In this document: positions 11,598 to 22,265 of the stretch, in pieces
Layout: every line of letters begins with the position of its first letter
Position numbering within the stretch: position 1 is the first letter of the stretch
Assembly: GCA_003024785.1 (NCBI GenBank)
Contig: PUQB01000034.1
Coordinates: forward strand, 1 to 64,000
From: Selaginella tamariscina
Taxonomy: Eukaryota > Streptophyta > Lycopodiopsida > Selaginellales > Selaginellaceae
Reading direction: 5' to 3'
Length of the DNA stretch: 64,000 bases
Position numbers and translations under genes: made by a program
Notes under the pieces: generated by a model
What the model saw: only the letters and a program-made list of their open reading frames with translations
What the model was told of the DNA's origin: nothing
Databases searched by the model: none

Positions 11598-12102
11598 TAT
11601 CAAGCCACGATTCAAAAACAAGGAAGTGAGCAAAATTTTGAGAACAAAGAAGCTTGACTCAGAAGCATGACAGGGAGCAGGACAGGAACTAGGAACCAGG
11701 AACTAAGAACCAGGAACAAGATAAGAGCAGGAGGCAAGGAGCAAGACAAAATAAGATTGATCGTAGAAAGACTAGTGTTGATAGTAACTGATTGTACAAC
11801 AATTAAGTCGAAGCTTTTATGCTCACAACTCCAAGCTAATCTAGTCATGAGTCTAATCTGGTCATGAGCTAAAAATAGTGACCCTTATCCTCTAGGCATA
11901 TCTTGTAGTATATCCTATAGGCATATCCTGTAGAATATCCTATAGGTATATCCTGTAGGAATATCCTGCAGACATATCCTGTAGGAATATCCTGTAGGTA
12001 TATCATGTAAGAATATCTTGCAGGCATATCCTGTAGGTATATCCTATAGGCATATCCTGTAACCCGTATCCTATATCCTGCATCATGTATCGGGTTGTGA
12101 CA
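11598..12102 (-). repeat. LTR of the chromovirus (5' LTR)
   Basis: It pairs with 6,298-6,791 and has the same 13-bp tandem motif at about 11,893-12,065. The outer end is mutated (TAT instead of TGT at 11,598). Confidence 0.9.
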
Positions 12103-12369
12103 GACGATGCCTTAACTCTGTCACGGGTATGTGTGAGACACATCTCCTTTGTGGGGTTAGGGCATGAGTCTGTCTAGGTTTACTGGGAGAGGATCCTAAA
12201 GACTACTCGGGTTATCCTCTAAGGTTCAAGGGATGGTCATTCTAGGGGACTTAGGGTACTCTAAGTCTTTTGCCTAATTGGGCTGGAAGACTTAGCGTTG
12301 CTCACATAGGTGATGACGCCAAATGGCCACTTGGCAGCCACGTGTTGGCCCTTTGGGTTAAAACTCTGA
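12103..12369 (+). mobile_element. Long LTR, 3' part (continuation beyond the gypsy insertion)
   Basis: The sequence resumes with the duplicated GACGA and continues the LTR that broke off at 6,297. It ends at GGGTTAAAACTCTGA, matching the LTR ends at 30,845 and 36,073 read in reverse, except that the terminal CA is missing. Confidence 0.8.
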
Positions 12370-12609
12370 ATGAGGGAGGCACATAACTGTGATAGGTAGG
12401 ACTTTGTCACATGGTGGCAAACCAATGGGAAGGCGCCACCTGTACCTAGGGTCTAGTGTTAGGTAACCCACTATATAAGCCGGAAGGCGGGTAGTGGGTC
12501 GAGGTCTTTTAGGAGTCAAGTCTGCATTTTATATCTTGCTCCTCTATCGGAGTTAGTTTGTACTCGGACAAGCAATATAATATATTCATATTCTTTCTAT
12601 TCACATTAC
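12370..12609 (+). promoter_or_regulatory. LTR-like promoter fragment
   Basis: This short non-coding stretch follows the truncated long LTR. It contains a strong TATA element (CACTATATAAGCC near 12,470), then a T-rich leader and a small hairpin (AAGCGGGTGTTCCCCGCTT near 12,610). It looks like the U3/R part of another LTR, but no partner copy exists in the window. Confidence 0.35.
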
Positions 12610-13618
12610 AAGCGGGTGTTCCCCGCTTGTCCTACTCCTGGGCTTAGCAACACTCTCTGCCAAATCACCGTAATAGAACTCCTTACCGTATACACATGCC
12701 CTTGCGGCATCCGGGTAGAGGCCATCCAACACCTTCCACCACTTCCAAGGTAAGGCCGGCTTGCCCCAGAGTTGGACGCTCTCCACATTGTCCTAGCGAC
12801 CACTGTAGCTTCCTGAGAAGCACCACATTTGGCATGCAGAGTCCCCGACGACCAACAGCATAAACCTCCATTGGATTAGCATGCTGAATAGGAGGAGCAG
12901 GTAACCCAAGGGGACCACGGCCCTCACTAGGCACCAACTCAAATCGTTTAGCTAATGCAAAAGCTTCCTCCAATGTGGTAGGACGAAGAGCCCGAATGAA
13001 TCGAACAAGTTTGGGTTGCATAGTTGGCCATAACATATCGAGCTTAATGGGCTTATTAAGATATGCACGCCGAGCTAAATCCCGAACCTAATAATGAACC
13101 GCATAATAGACTCACTAGGATGTTGTCGTATCGCATGCAATTATTGGAAAGCATTATCTAAATCCTCAACTTTGCCAAATGTATGTTTGAGGCATTCCGT
13201 CAACCGATTACTATTGGCTTAAATCTCCGCAGCTAATCCATTATACCACTTGAGTGCAGGGCCTTCCAAATATGTAGGGAATTCTTTGAGAGCACAGGCC
13301 TCATCCCAATTATGGTAACGAACAATAACTTGGAAATGATCAAAACAATGGTATACATCATCTCCCGAATCACCATAAAAAGATCAGGGTCAAAACCCTC
13401 GGATTTGTGGCCTGTGAAGAAGACGAAGGAGTACTATAAGCAGATCCCCGGCAGGAGGCTCGGGGAAGAGGAGGATGGACCTTCAACAAAGTGCTCCAAC
13501 AACTTAGTTTGTGCATCAATAGCAGTAGCAATAATGCTAAAAGCCATCTCCATATTCATTGTCATGGAAACAAGAAAAAAAAAAGGCGAAAGAAAGGAAT
13601 ACCTAACTTCTCCACCAA
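12610..13618 (-). pseudogene. gag fragment of a gypsy retroelement
   Basis: The minus strand reads a gag core: LVRFIRALRPTTLEEAFALA, KRFELVPSEGRGP, and upstream decayed helices to about 13,560. It follows the LTR at 13,619-13,831, so this is the 5' part of an element related to the one at 16,900-21,603; both leaders begin TTGGTGGAGAAGTT. Protease, RT and integrase are absent and the element is truncated at about 12,610. Confidence 0.65.
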
Positions 13619-13831
13619 TGAAAGAGCAGATATAAGATATATATTCAGAATGTAAGATATTATTCAGCTACAAAAACCCTGCTTATATACAAGAGACCTC
13701 CTGCCATGTGGCACACATGTGACATGTGGCACTAACACATGGGGGCCAGATCACCACCCATGTGTCACTACGCATGTGTATATATACACATGCGTATATA
13801 CAGTATGTTACATAATATATAGTATCTTACA
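13619..13831 (-). repeat. LTR of the truncated gypsy element
   Basis: On the minus strand it begins TGTAAGATACTATATATTAT and ends TGCTCTTTCA. It has a TATATAAG-type TATA box and is close in size to the 226-bp LTR at 16,900. No second LTR is seen. Confidence 0.6.
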
Positions 13832-14070
13832 GTATATGTTCATGTAATATATACATATATAATTATATAAAAACATTATTAATACATATATAATTATACA
13901 TCATGTATAATTTAATAAATAATTAATTACCTATATTTATTATGAATTGAGATAAGTCTTTGGTATAGGTGCGGTCTAACCAGCGTAAATTTTCTTAGTC
14001 AAATTTATACTTGGCGAAGTCATATGATTAAAATAATGATTTCTCAAACCTAAAATCTTAATTAAAATGA
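13832..14070. other. AT-rich non-coding stretch
   Basis: It consists of TATA-type and AATTAATTA-type runs. No gene or recognisable site is seen. Confidence 0.6.
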
Positions 14071-14799
14071 ATGTGTTTAACGTCTGGTAAGTTTAGGTCA
14101 AGCAGCGACGCCGGGAATGGCGGAAACAGGTCCAAAGAAACAACGGCGCGGATCATCCAGGTGGGGCCCCAGCAAATGACAGCGTGGACCATCCAGGTGA
14201 CGGTACTTGTCCTTCAAAGGACTGGGTCCGTGGCGGCGACGAGTACGTGTGGTCTCACGGCAGCCAGGGCGACGAGGAGGGGAACAGTGATGGCAACGCC
14301 CAAGGCGAGGGGAACAACGGCGGCGCCCAAGTAAGGAGAAAGCGACCAAGAGCGGATCTCCAGTTCTTCGTCAACCGACATGGACAAACTCAAGACCTTG
14401 CAGCTGACACAGATCTTCACAAGGAAGTACTTGCTAGTAACTCTCCTAGACACATACCTTCGTTGCGAGGGAGATTTAACGACCCGATTGCAAAGTCTGA
14501 TGTTGAATCAAGTGAATGCTTTGGCCGCTTAGGAGTTGGGGGAGTATGAAAAACTTTTGCCGACTGATGGGATCAAGCCAGTAACAAAGCGGAAGTCTAG
14601 GAGTGGTTTACCGATTCAAAATTCTGATATGCTAGAAGAACAAGAAGAAGCGGAAGTGCCTACAGGTTTTACCTGTGTTGAGCAGCTGCAGCTACCGGCG
14701 GATAAAAAAAACACCACGCAAGAGTACAAATATTGGAACTCTTGCTTTGAGATCAAGCTATTGACAAATCTGAAAGTCGAAGTTGAAAACTGCTTCTGA
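14071..14799 (+). pseudogene. Unidentified GC-richer coding-like stretch
   Basis: Base composition changes sharply here to GC-rich. Two overlapping frames alternate (about 14,071-14,334 and 14,184-14,549), suggesting a frameshifted gene. The better one has an acidic Gly/Asn/Asp-rich segment, then RRKRPRADLQFFVNRHGQTQ. A third frame (14,536-14,799) ends in WNSCFEIKLLTNLKVEVENCF; that C-terminal block is repeated in inverted orientation at 27,404-27,480. I do not recognise the protein. The repeated tail shows that the inverted duplication of the CHAT locus reaches into this stretch. Confidence 0.35.
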
Positions 14800-14924
14800 A
14801 TTCAGCGAGACCTCCTCCAAGTACCGCACAAAAAAAAAAAAAAAAGAAAAAGAAAAAAGAAAGAGTTGATTTATTATTTTTATTAAGTTTTTATGCAACT
14901 CATTATTTTTCGCAATATTTTATG

Positions 14925-16045
14925 TCAACCTTGTAGAGTCCAGTAGTTTTCAAACTGGTAGTCGGCAGTGTGACATCCAAGTGACTTCACAACGACACCA
15001 CTGAACCACACAAAGTGCATCTTCACCTCGATTGTAACCCGAAACATGAGGCTCTCCTCGGTCACACTCCGCCCATCAAATCTCCAGAGAGCCCGAGGAA
15101 AGTTCTTCAGCAAAGCAGCATTTCCCCGGTTCTCCAGCGGCAACTTCCTCGTCCGAATCACAAACCCCGACTGCGGCTTGTCAGCTCGATACCTGGCCCC
15201 GTCTTCCCATCTCAGAATGCTCCATTCAAAGCTCGCCAAGTTGGGCCGGCCCAATTCTTCAACCGGTGCAAGGCACGTCGGACCCTCAACCTTCACCAGC
15301 CTCTCGCTGCTTATTGCATGGTCTATAGACGCAGAAAGAGGCCCATACCCGGCCTGCAAAGCGATTGTCGTCGTGTTTCCTCTCCTCAACAAAGACGTCT
15401 CCGCCTCAACCTGCGACGTCTCGTTCTGGCCGAGGTAAACAGGCAAACTCACCACATTAGTACTCTCCCCGTCAATACCCACCGGCTCCAGGCTCAGCTT
15501 GACAAAGTACGGGTAGTATCCAAGACGGCCCTGGTCACGTTTCCCGTAGAGAAACTCGCTGTGTTTCACCCCGACGTTGAGCTTCTCAACGTGAAGTTTG
15601 ACGTACAGCTGCGCCTCGTCCCACCGTACGTACGGCTGCACGAGAAGATCGCAGGACAAGCTCTGTTCCGTGTCCAGGTGCGGTAGTCCGGGGACACAGA
15701 CCTTGGCACGGAGCTTCTGCTTATCGGTGAGCTTACTGGTGTCAAACTGGAATGCCAGTAAAGGTTTCCACTGCAAATTCGAGTCTACAACTTCAGATCT
15801 CTTGTGTCTCGGTGCGGAGTATTGGGGCTGAGGATGAGTTTCCGGGAACAAGAGGGTCGTCGGTGAAGACAATCCGGTAGCTCAAATGAAATGCTGTTGT
15901 CCTTATCTTGTTCTGCATTATCCGAAGTAACAGGTACGTACCCTTTTGAAAGGAGAAACTCCGTGGCCTTTGCAACCTCGGCCCAATCTCGTGGCACTGA
16001 GATTGTCCCGCTTCTGGATTCACAGAAACGTGCAAGCTCCTCCAT
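14925..16045 (-). pseudogene. Unknown protein divergent to TPR-CHAT, copy 1 (one frameshift)
   Basis: This is the most complete of three copies. The start MEELARFCESRSGTISVPRD at 16,045 is shared by all copies. A single-base deletion near 15,873 (CCGGA for CCGGGA) shifts the frame; after it the 315-residue frame runs to the stop at 14,925, giving about 373 residues overall. The body is rich in predicted beta strands, with repeated blocks such as LGYYPYFVKLSLEP, VVSLPVYLGQ, TSLLRRGNTTTIALQAGYGP and FEWSILRWEDGARYRA. No signal peptide or membrane helix is evident. The family is unknown to me. It is transcribed away from the CHAT gene, with only 62 bp between the two start codons. Confidence 0.6.
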
Positions 16046-16107
16046 CTCTAGAAGTTCTGTACAGTGACCTACTAAAATAATTCACTGGTTGACTTCAAAG
16101 CTCAGCT
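16046..16107. promoter_or_regulatory. Shared bidirectional start region, copy 1
   Basis: Only 62 bp separate the start codons of the two divergent genes. The same gap is 62 bp at 23,069-23,130 and 60 bp at 26,150-26,209, with near-identical sequence, including the GACTTCAAAGCTCAGC block just before the CHAT start. Any promoter and both leaders must fit here or extend into the neighbouring gene. Confidence 0.5.
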
Positions 16108-16735
16108 ATGGAGGAGAACACCTTACAAAGCGCTGTTGTTGAGGCTTGGAAGAATGGTACTGTGGAGCTCTACGTGCGGCTGCATAGAGCGGCTGTTCTT
16201 GCCGGGGACTTGACAGGTGCGTTTCTCATGTCGGCTACATTATGGGGAGTGGTTGCGAGTTCCGGTGAATTTTTAGACAAGTTGTTTCACCAGCTGAAAG
16301 ATTGGTTATCCGAGTCCGGGGACTCGGTTTCTGATCACGAGAGACGTGCATGGGCAGCGTACCACGTCGGGAAACAGGCAAACTCACCACACTAGTACTC
16401 TCCCCGTCAATACCCACCGGCTCAATATCCGGAGGGAAACCTCGGTCTGCCTCGCTCGTTTCATATGGCAGGAGTTCCAACGTGTGTGGCTTCGTTGTGG
16501 AAGGTTGACGACAGAAGCACCAGGAGTTTTGGAGTATTTTTACAGGAGCTTGATGGAAGGTGGCTGCGTGAGTAGAGCAATGCAGGAGGCCATGAAGCTC
16601 TTGATCCATGCAGATGAAGATGAGATTACTGGTGATCCTGAGTACGATGTCGCAAACTGGGCCGCCTTCTACGTATCAGGAGCTCCTTCATCCGCGGTTT
16701 CAGCCTGGAAGTATCAAAATGTTGATGGATATTAA
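16108..16735 (+). pseudogene. TPR-CHAT protease, copy 1, large internal deletion
   Basis: The first about 89 codons match the other copies (MEENTLQSAVVEAWKNGTVE onward to AYHVGK). The sequence then passes through a foreign filler of about 50 bp (16,372-16,423) and rejoins the gene at the extreme C-terminal part of the CHAT domain (GVPTCVASLWKVDD, YRSLMEGGCVSRAMQEAMKL, DWAAFYVSG-like end). The TPR region and both catalytic residues of CHAT are lost, so no protease can be made. The 3' flank also resembles that of copy 2. Confidence 0.75.
16372..16423 (+). other. Filler DNA copied from the neighbouring gene
   Basis: About 50 bp at the deletion junction of CHAT copy 1 match 15,437-15,487 in the same orientation, which lies inside the divergent unknown gene about 0.9 kb away. 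Short shared bases (AAAC) occur at the entry point. This fits repair with template switching. Confidence 0.7.
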
Positions 16736-16899
16736 TGGATTTATTTTATTTCAATGGATATTTTAATTTTAATTTTACTTAACATTTTTTTTAATCTTGT
16801 TTTTTTATTATTTATTTGTTTACGAAAGAATCATGAACTAAATGCTTCATAAATATTCAACATTAAAAAATATATATATATATAACTATTTTTATAACT
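16736..16899. other. AT-rich 3' flank of CHAT copy 1
   Basis: A T-rich run, then a TA dinucleotide tract near 16,867-16,885. No gene. Confidence 0.5.
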
Positions 16900-17125
16900 T
16901 GTAAGGTTCCATGGTATATAGTACGTATATACTCTGCCACGGAGGTGCCATGTGGCATTAGGATTCATACACACTAATCTAGGCACTGGCTAATATATGG
17001 GCTGGCTAATTGGGCACCATGATTTACTTGGTACCAAGAGTGCTAATCCTAGCACAGACACTTAGTATAAATACCTGTATCAGCCAGACCTAATTGGATC
17101 GTATTTAGTATTCACACCTCTCTCA
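16900..17125 (+). repeat. 5' LTR of gypsy element
   Basis: It begins TGTAAGGTTCCATGGTATAT and ends CACACCTCTCTCA. A TATA-like AGTATAAATACC lies near 17,065. Confidence 0.85.
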
Positions 17126-17210
17126 TTGGTGGAGAAGTTGGGTAGTCCTTTTCCGACTTAGTTTTTTTGTGTTCTTTTTGTCTCCCTCTTCCCTTGTGTT
17201 CTTGTTCGTG

Positions 17211-18170
17211 ATGGCAACCGAAGGTGGTTGCAGTTGTTCAATGCATGCAGTTGAGCGTGGCAAATCAGACTGCTCTTCTGTGAGAAATTCACCAAGGAAT
17301 GCAGCAGAGTTCCAATTCACACCTTTTGGATTCCAATCCACGTGTTTGTCTAGAGTTCTTCAAGGGAGGTTGGAGTAGACGTGTACCATTGGTGGGAACA
17401 TTTTCAAGGGATTGTTGACTATCATGGATGGTCTGACTCCAGCGGTTGCGAGAGTTCCCAACGTGTCTGCAAGGACTTGCCTTGCAATGGTACAATGGTG
17501 TCCCCATTCTTGATCGACAAGATTGGAACATCTTATCCAGGTTCAAGCAAGCTTTTGGTAAGCCCGAGGATTCGCTGCAGCTTTTCGTGAGCTCCATGAC
17601 TTGAAGCAAGTGTCGGGAGAGACCGTTCCAATGATTCGGGATTAAGTTTCGAAACTTGGTCAATCGTGCGGATCAAGCATGACAGAATGGGTACGTTGGG
17701 CTTGTTATGGCCGGCTCTTCGCCTGATTTGGCTGGCTTGGTGGAGGGATTTGGTCCTTCGACTGTGGAGGAGGCCTTGGATTGCACACGATTTGAGAACT
17801 CGTTGGGGGCAGCACAACGTGTATATCCTGTATCGGCACCTATTCTGGGACATCCGATCCTGTTCCGATGGAGGTGGGTGCTGTTCAGATGGAGGACAGT
17901 CCTCAGGCGCAGGAGGGGCCCAGGCCAAGCTGTTGGTCGGCGTGGTCGTGGTCATGGTCGTGGGCGGAACATTCAGTGCTAAGTGCCGAGGTTGGGGACA
18001 TGTTGCACGAGCATGTGCAAATCGACATCAAGTAGTTGCCATGAGACTGCAGAAGAAGTGGAGACTCTTCCGCAACCGAAAACGAGGCATAGTGCATGGG
18101 GTGTCAGAGGACCCATGCACTAGGCACATTGCACCACCTCTGAAGAACTTGATTAGCGCATGGTCGACAC
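17211..18170 (+). pseudogene. gag of the 16.9-kb gypsy element
   Basis: The ATG at 17,211 opens MATEGGCSCSMHAV. The frame changes several times. Recognisable gag blocks are FKQAFGKPEDSLQLF near 17,550, KFRNLVNRADQA near 17,650 and GLVEGFGPSTVEEALDCTRF near 17,730. A zinc-knuckle end (CRGWGHVARAC) lies near 17,985-18,020, with a one-base shift between its first two cysteines. Confidence 0.7.
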
Positions 18171-18640
18171 TTCCCGGCACCTTTGTTCTTCCATGCTTGT
18201 GCGGGCATAGGGGTCTCGAGTGAGTTACTGGACACGAGCGTTTTATGTTTGTGTTCTCCCGGCATGGTAGAAGGAACTCCTGTTTCAGTCCTGGTGGACT
18301 CCGGATCCAGTATATCTTCTATCAATCGATCAGTAGCGGAGTCCTTGCACTTGCACACAGTACCAGCTGAGCGACTTTGAAGGTAGTGTTTGCTGATAAG
18401 CAGTCTTTTGCTCAATCACATCGAATTGCACATGTGCCTATGGTGTTAGGAGGATACCATCATCTACTTCCGTTGCGGGTGATGCCGAGCCAAGTCCATG
18501 ACATCATCCTAGGTGTCAATTGGCTTCGTGCGGTCAAGGCAAGATGTGATTTTGAAATGTGCACGTTGTCTATCCAGGATGCCCCCCATTGCAGGCTACA
18601 GAACATGCACCGAATGGCATGGCGGCAACATTGCAGGGCA
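18171..18640 (+). pseudogene. Aspartic protease of the 16.9-kb gypsy element
   Basis: It contains VSVLVDSGSSISSINRSVAE (retropepsin DSGSS) near 18,280-18,340 and, after a frame change at about 18,380, the downstream DIILGVNWLRAVKARCDF block typical of gypsy protease. Confidence 0.75.
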
Positions 18641-18799
18641 TGATGGCGCCTAAGGCAGAGCCTTCTCCAGAGCAACGAGCTAAGGACATCAAGGACTTGT
18701 TGGCGAGGTATCCGAGCCTATTCAAACCCATTGTAGGAGATGCGAATCCCCTGTTGACTACTGGCATCACATCCCGACTGGTACAACTGCCCGATCAGA

Positions 18800-19900
18800 A
18801 TGGGGCTCAGGCGACGATCTAAAGGAGAAGGATATCTGAATCGTTGTGTGAGGGAGATGCTAGAGTTGAAGGTGATACGTAAGTCCGAAGTCCATGGGCA
18901 GCAGAACCACACCTAGTTCCGAAGCCGATGGGACTACACGTTTCACTATTGACTTCAGGCCATTGAACGATGTTTCTGTTCCAGATTCATATCCACTACC
19001 AAGGGTGGATGATTTGGTCGATGCATTGGGGAATAGCCGGTACTTCACTATCCTTGACATGGCTTCCGGCTATTGGCAGATCCCTATGGCTCCTGAAGAT
19101 GCAGCAAAGACAGCATTTCGAACACCATCCGGCTTGTACGAGTTTACGGTCATGCCATTTGGGTTGGTCGGGGCCCCAGCAACCTTCCAGCGGATGATGG
19201 ATGAGCTATTGGAGGGCTTTGAAGAATTTGCACGTGCGTACATCGATGACCTTCTATTCACTCTGCTACGTGGGAGGAGCACCTTCAGCAGTTAGAGCGG
19301 GTCCTGCAGCGATTGGTGCAATACGGGCTGAAGTTGAAAGAGCAGAAGTGCAAGTTCGGATGTACCTCTTGAAATACTTAGGATTCATCATCACGGCAGA
19401 GGGTGTGAAACCGGATCCGAGAAGACCCTAGCTGTACGAGAATTTCCTGCTCCTGAGTCAGTGGCGGAGTTGCAGCGTTTCTTGGGAAAGGCAACATACC
19501 TAGCGAGGTTTGTTCCGCGGTTCTCAGATTTGACAGCCCCATTGCGAGGATTGTTAAAACAAGGAGCTCAGTTCGGTGGTCCAAGAAGTGTCAGAAGGCG
19601 TTCGAGGATGTTAAGGCATTGCTAGGATCTCCACCTTTGTTGCGGTATCCGGACTTTGCCAAATCCTTTATTCTTCGGACCGATGCTTCAGATGTCGGGT
19701 TGGGGGCCGATCTATTGCAGGAGACTCCCAATGGTCAGCGGTACCCAATCGCTTATGCAAGTCGGAGCCTTACTGATAGAGAAAAATTATTCCACCACGG
19801 ACAAGGAATGTCTGGCAGCCGTATGGGCCTTTCAAAAGTTCCATGCATATCTACATGGCTCCAACACATTGTTGGAAACTGATCATGCTGCTCAACTCAA
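18800..19900 (+). pseudogene. Reverse transcriptase and RNase H of the 16.9-kb gypsy element
   Basis: RT blocks are TIDFRPLNDVSVPDSYPLPR, YFTILDMASGYWQIPM, FTVMPFGLVGAPATFQRMMD and the catalytic AYIDDLLF at about 19,235-19,258. After frame changes comes the tether region, then RNase H (FILRTDASDVGLGADLLQE, PIAYASRSLTDREK, then KECLAAVWAFQKFHAYLHGS in another frame). The catalytic motifs are kept but the frame is broken at least three times. Confidence 0.85.
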
Positions 19901-20269
19901 TCATGAAGAGGAGGAATGTGACGGGACGACTTGCACGTTGGGCGTTAATTTTGCAAGGGTATCGTTTTCGGGTTGTTCATCCCAGGGTCTAGCATGGCGG
20001 ATGTGGATGCGTTATCCCGAGCTCCTGTGGTAGTGGCAGCCCCTGGCATTGTTGCCGGATGCCCTTCCTGATCGCGTACTTCCGAGGCGGGAAGACATTG
20101 TGGAGGCTCAAAAGATGGAGCCATGGATCAGGAGGTTGTGAGGTCTTGAGTAGTGAGGTACCCTGCGAGGATCTTAACTTTCGCACATATGCACGATCTT
20201 TCAGACTGATGGATGACTTGCTTGTCTTTGTTGGAGACGGTTCCGAGTGTCGTGTGGTGGCACCACCAG

Positions 20270-21360
20270 TTTACATTAACTCTGGTTGAGTTTTTCATGA
20301 CAACCCGATGTCCGGACACATGGGATTCCAACGATGCCTTGAGAGGATTCGACAGCACTTGTATTGGCCCCGATTGGCAAGACCTACATGAGTACATTCA
20401 TACGTGTCGGAGTGTCAACGGCATAACGTGTCCACACTTCCTCCTGCGGCAACCCTGGAGCCAATTCGAGTTTCTCGCCCCTTTGAGCTGGTAGCGTATG
20501 ACATCATGGGACCATTCCCTGTGTCGCAGTTCGGTAATCGATACATCATTGTGTGCTCTGATTACTTGACTCGGTGGGTAGAAGTGTGTGCTTTGCCAGA
20601 TGCTACAGCAACTTCCATCATCAAGTTCCTACTAGCTCAAGTGGTGCTGAGGCATGGTTGCCCCGAACGAATTTTATCGGATCAAGGACGGCCCAGCAGC
20701 AGAAGCAGTAGCTTTGTTGATGCGACGGTTGCAGATCCGACAATCTTTTGCCTCAGCTTATCATCCTGAGACTGATGGTTTGGTGGAGCGGTTGAACAGA
20801 ACTTTCAAAGTCATGCTTGCCAAGTATGTGCGCCCTGACCATACGGATTGGGATATGTGGCTTCCATATCTCCAATTTGCTTATTCAGCCCCTCACAAGT
20901 CAACAGGGATTTCCCCATTCAAAGCTTTGTATGGTCGTGAACCTGTATTGCCACCAGCAGTTGGCATCACTCTCACGAGCATGGTATATGGATGGGCGTA
21001 TGTGGTTGGAGCATTTGAACCAAGTCCTTCCTTGTTGTATGCTCAAGGTGGAGAAAATTAGCTCGGCAAGAGTATGGACTTACAATCAATGACATCGAAC
21101 ACCACCTCAATACCAAGTGGGAGATTTGGTTCTCGTCAAGTTTCCAAGGTTAGGGGATCAAACACACACAGGGCTTCAACCGCGATGGGTCGGGCCTTGG
21201 AGTGTTGAAGAACAGTTGGGAACACAAGTGTATCGCTTGAAGCGTGATGGGGTTCGGGAGTCACAACATGTCGCTCATGTGTGTCGACTGCTACCGTTCC
21301 ATCAACAGACACTCATCCAGGAGGAGGACCACCTTGATAGGCAGAAGCCACATCTTGAGA
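20270..21360 (+). pseudogene. Integrase of the 16.9-kb gypsy element
   Basis: The zinc-binding part lies near 20,310-20,430 (HTCRSVNG-type region). The core then reads ELVAYDIMGPFPVSQFGNRY, CSDYLTRWVEV, and ERILSDQG (second Asp). After a frame change come YHPETDGLVERLNRTFK (Glu), FAYSAPHKSTGISPFKALYG and GDLVLVKFPR. The end (WVGPWSVEEQLGTQVYRLKR) is the C-terminal domain; no chromodomain is visible before the LTR. Confidence 0.85.
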
Positions 21361-21368
21361 GGGGATGA

Positions 21369-21603
21369 TGTAAGGTTCCATGGTATATACTACATATATA
21401 CGCCACGTATACTCTGCCATGGAGGTGCCATGTGGCATTAGGATTCATACACACTAATCTAGCACTGGCTAATCTAGGGGCTAGCTAATCTGGGCACCAT
21501 GATTTACTTGGTACCAAGAGTGCTAATCCTAGCAAAGACACTTAATATAAATACCCTGTATCAGCCAGACCTAATCGATCGTATTTAGTATTCACACCTC
21601 TCA
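21369..21603 (+). repeat. 3' LTR of gypsy element
   Basis: It is near-identical to the 5' LTR, with a small extra block (CATATATACGCCACGTATA-like) near 21,390 and other small differences. The two LTRs have diverged, so the insertion is not recent. Confidence 0.85.
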
Positions 21604-21860
21604 AACTATATAAATGAATATAAATTTCTTTACTACTAATTTTAACGGGAAAGAGTTAGGGCTGTTTGCGAAATCTTCACTGAAGTGCGGCATCTGCACT
21701 TCTGCTCTACCAGACCTCGAATCCACCAAGTACAGCTCGCGAAGAATGGTCTCCGACTTCGTGGCAATCTGTAGCCCACCAAAGCCGCCTGGAATGCTTG
21801 CTCCTCTCTAATGGTCAGTACAAATCCCATCCGATTTCTTTGCTATTTATGTGACCAGGC

Positions 21861-22265
21861 ATGCACCACAAATCCCACCACAGAAGAAGCCACAGAGCTC
21901 TCGTGAGATCATCGTTGTCCGGAGTTGGTGCCCCTGAAGTGCTGGTCATTGACGTGGTTGCACTGCTTGTTTTTGGACCCGAAGGCCTTGCCGAGGTAAT
22001 TCTCTTCGTTTTTAAGTTTGTCAAAAGGTAACTTAACGTCGTAAATTTTGCAGCTTGCTCGATCTATAGGACAGTCGCTTCGTGCATTCCAGCCAACTGT
22101 TCGTGAGCTGCAGGTAACGAAACTCTGAGCTTTTGATAAGTTTTTAATTGGTTTTTGTAGGGTGTGTCAAGAGATTTCAAGCAAAATGTGGAGAAGGAGA
22201 TTGTTCATGACTTTTATTCATCCCTTCCCCAATCACCTAGTCCGTCCTCCCAATTTACTTTGTAA
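21861..22265 (+). CDS. HCF106: HCF106/TatB-like thylakoid Tat translocase subunit, partial gene
   Basis: Three exons are read from the sequence: 21,861-21,995, 22,054-22,113 and 22,161-22,265, with GT...AG introns of 58 and 47 nt. The spliced frame has 99 codons without a break. It carries the Tat membrane segment GAPEVLVIDVVALLVFGP (glutamate before the helix, FGP hinge), then the amphipathic helix LARSIGQSLRAFQPTVRELQ and VSRDFKQNVEKEI, all typical of HCF106. The product family inserts in the thylakoid membrane and acts with Tha4 and cpTatC in twin-arginine export. Odd points: FGPKG is changed to FGPEG, no clear transit peptide is found (an upstream frame at 21,614-21,811 is not clearly joined), and the C-terminal tail is very short, so it is probably a truncated copy. 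Confidence 0.72.

Larger units (their letters stand above)
6298..12102 (-). mobile_element. Ty3/gypsy chromovirus retrotransposon
   Basis: The element lies on the minus strand between two LTRs of about 0.5 kb. It is flanked by a perfect 5-bp target duplication, GACGA, at 6,293-6,297 and 12,103-12,107. In order from 11.5 kb down to 6.8 kb it holds gag, a CCHC zinc knuckle, aspartic protease, reverse transcriptase, RNase H, integrase and a chromodomain, which is the gypsy order. All reading frames are interrupted and the reverse-transcriptase core is missing, so this copy cannot be autonomous. It sits inside an older LTR. Confidence 0.92.
16900..21603 (+). mobile_element. Ty3/gypsy retrotransposon between 0.23-kb LTRs
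   Basis: Matching LTRs lie at 16,900-17,125 and 21,369-21,603. A candidate short target duplication AACT flanks them (16,896-16,899 and 21,604-21,607). Between them, in gypsy order on the plus strand, are gag, zinc knuckle, protease, RT, RNase H and integrase, each in decaying frames. At 4.7 kb it is compact. It inserted between CHAT copy 1 and the HCF106-like gene. Confidence 0.9.

Noticed and set aside
15015-15686. 223-codon plus-strand frame
   Set aside because: Antisense shadow of the unknown gene; the minus-strand reading is the one conserved with copies 2 and 3 and shares their start codon.
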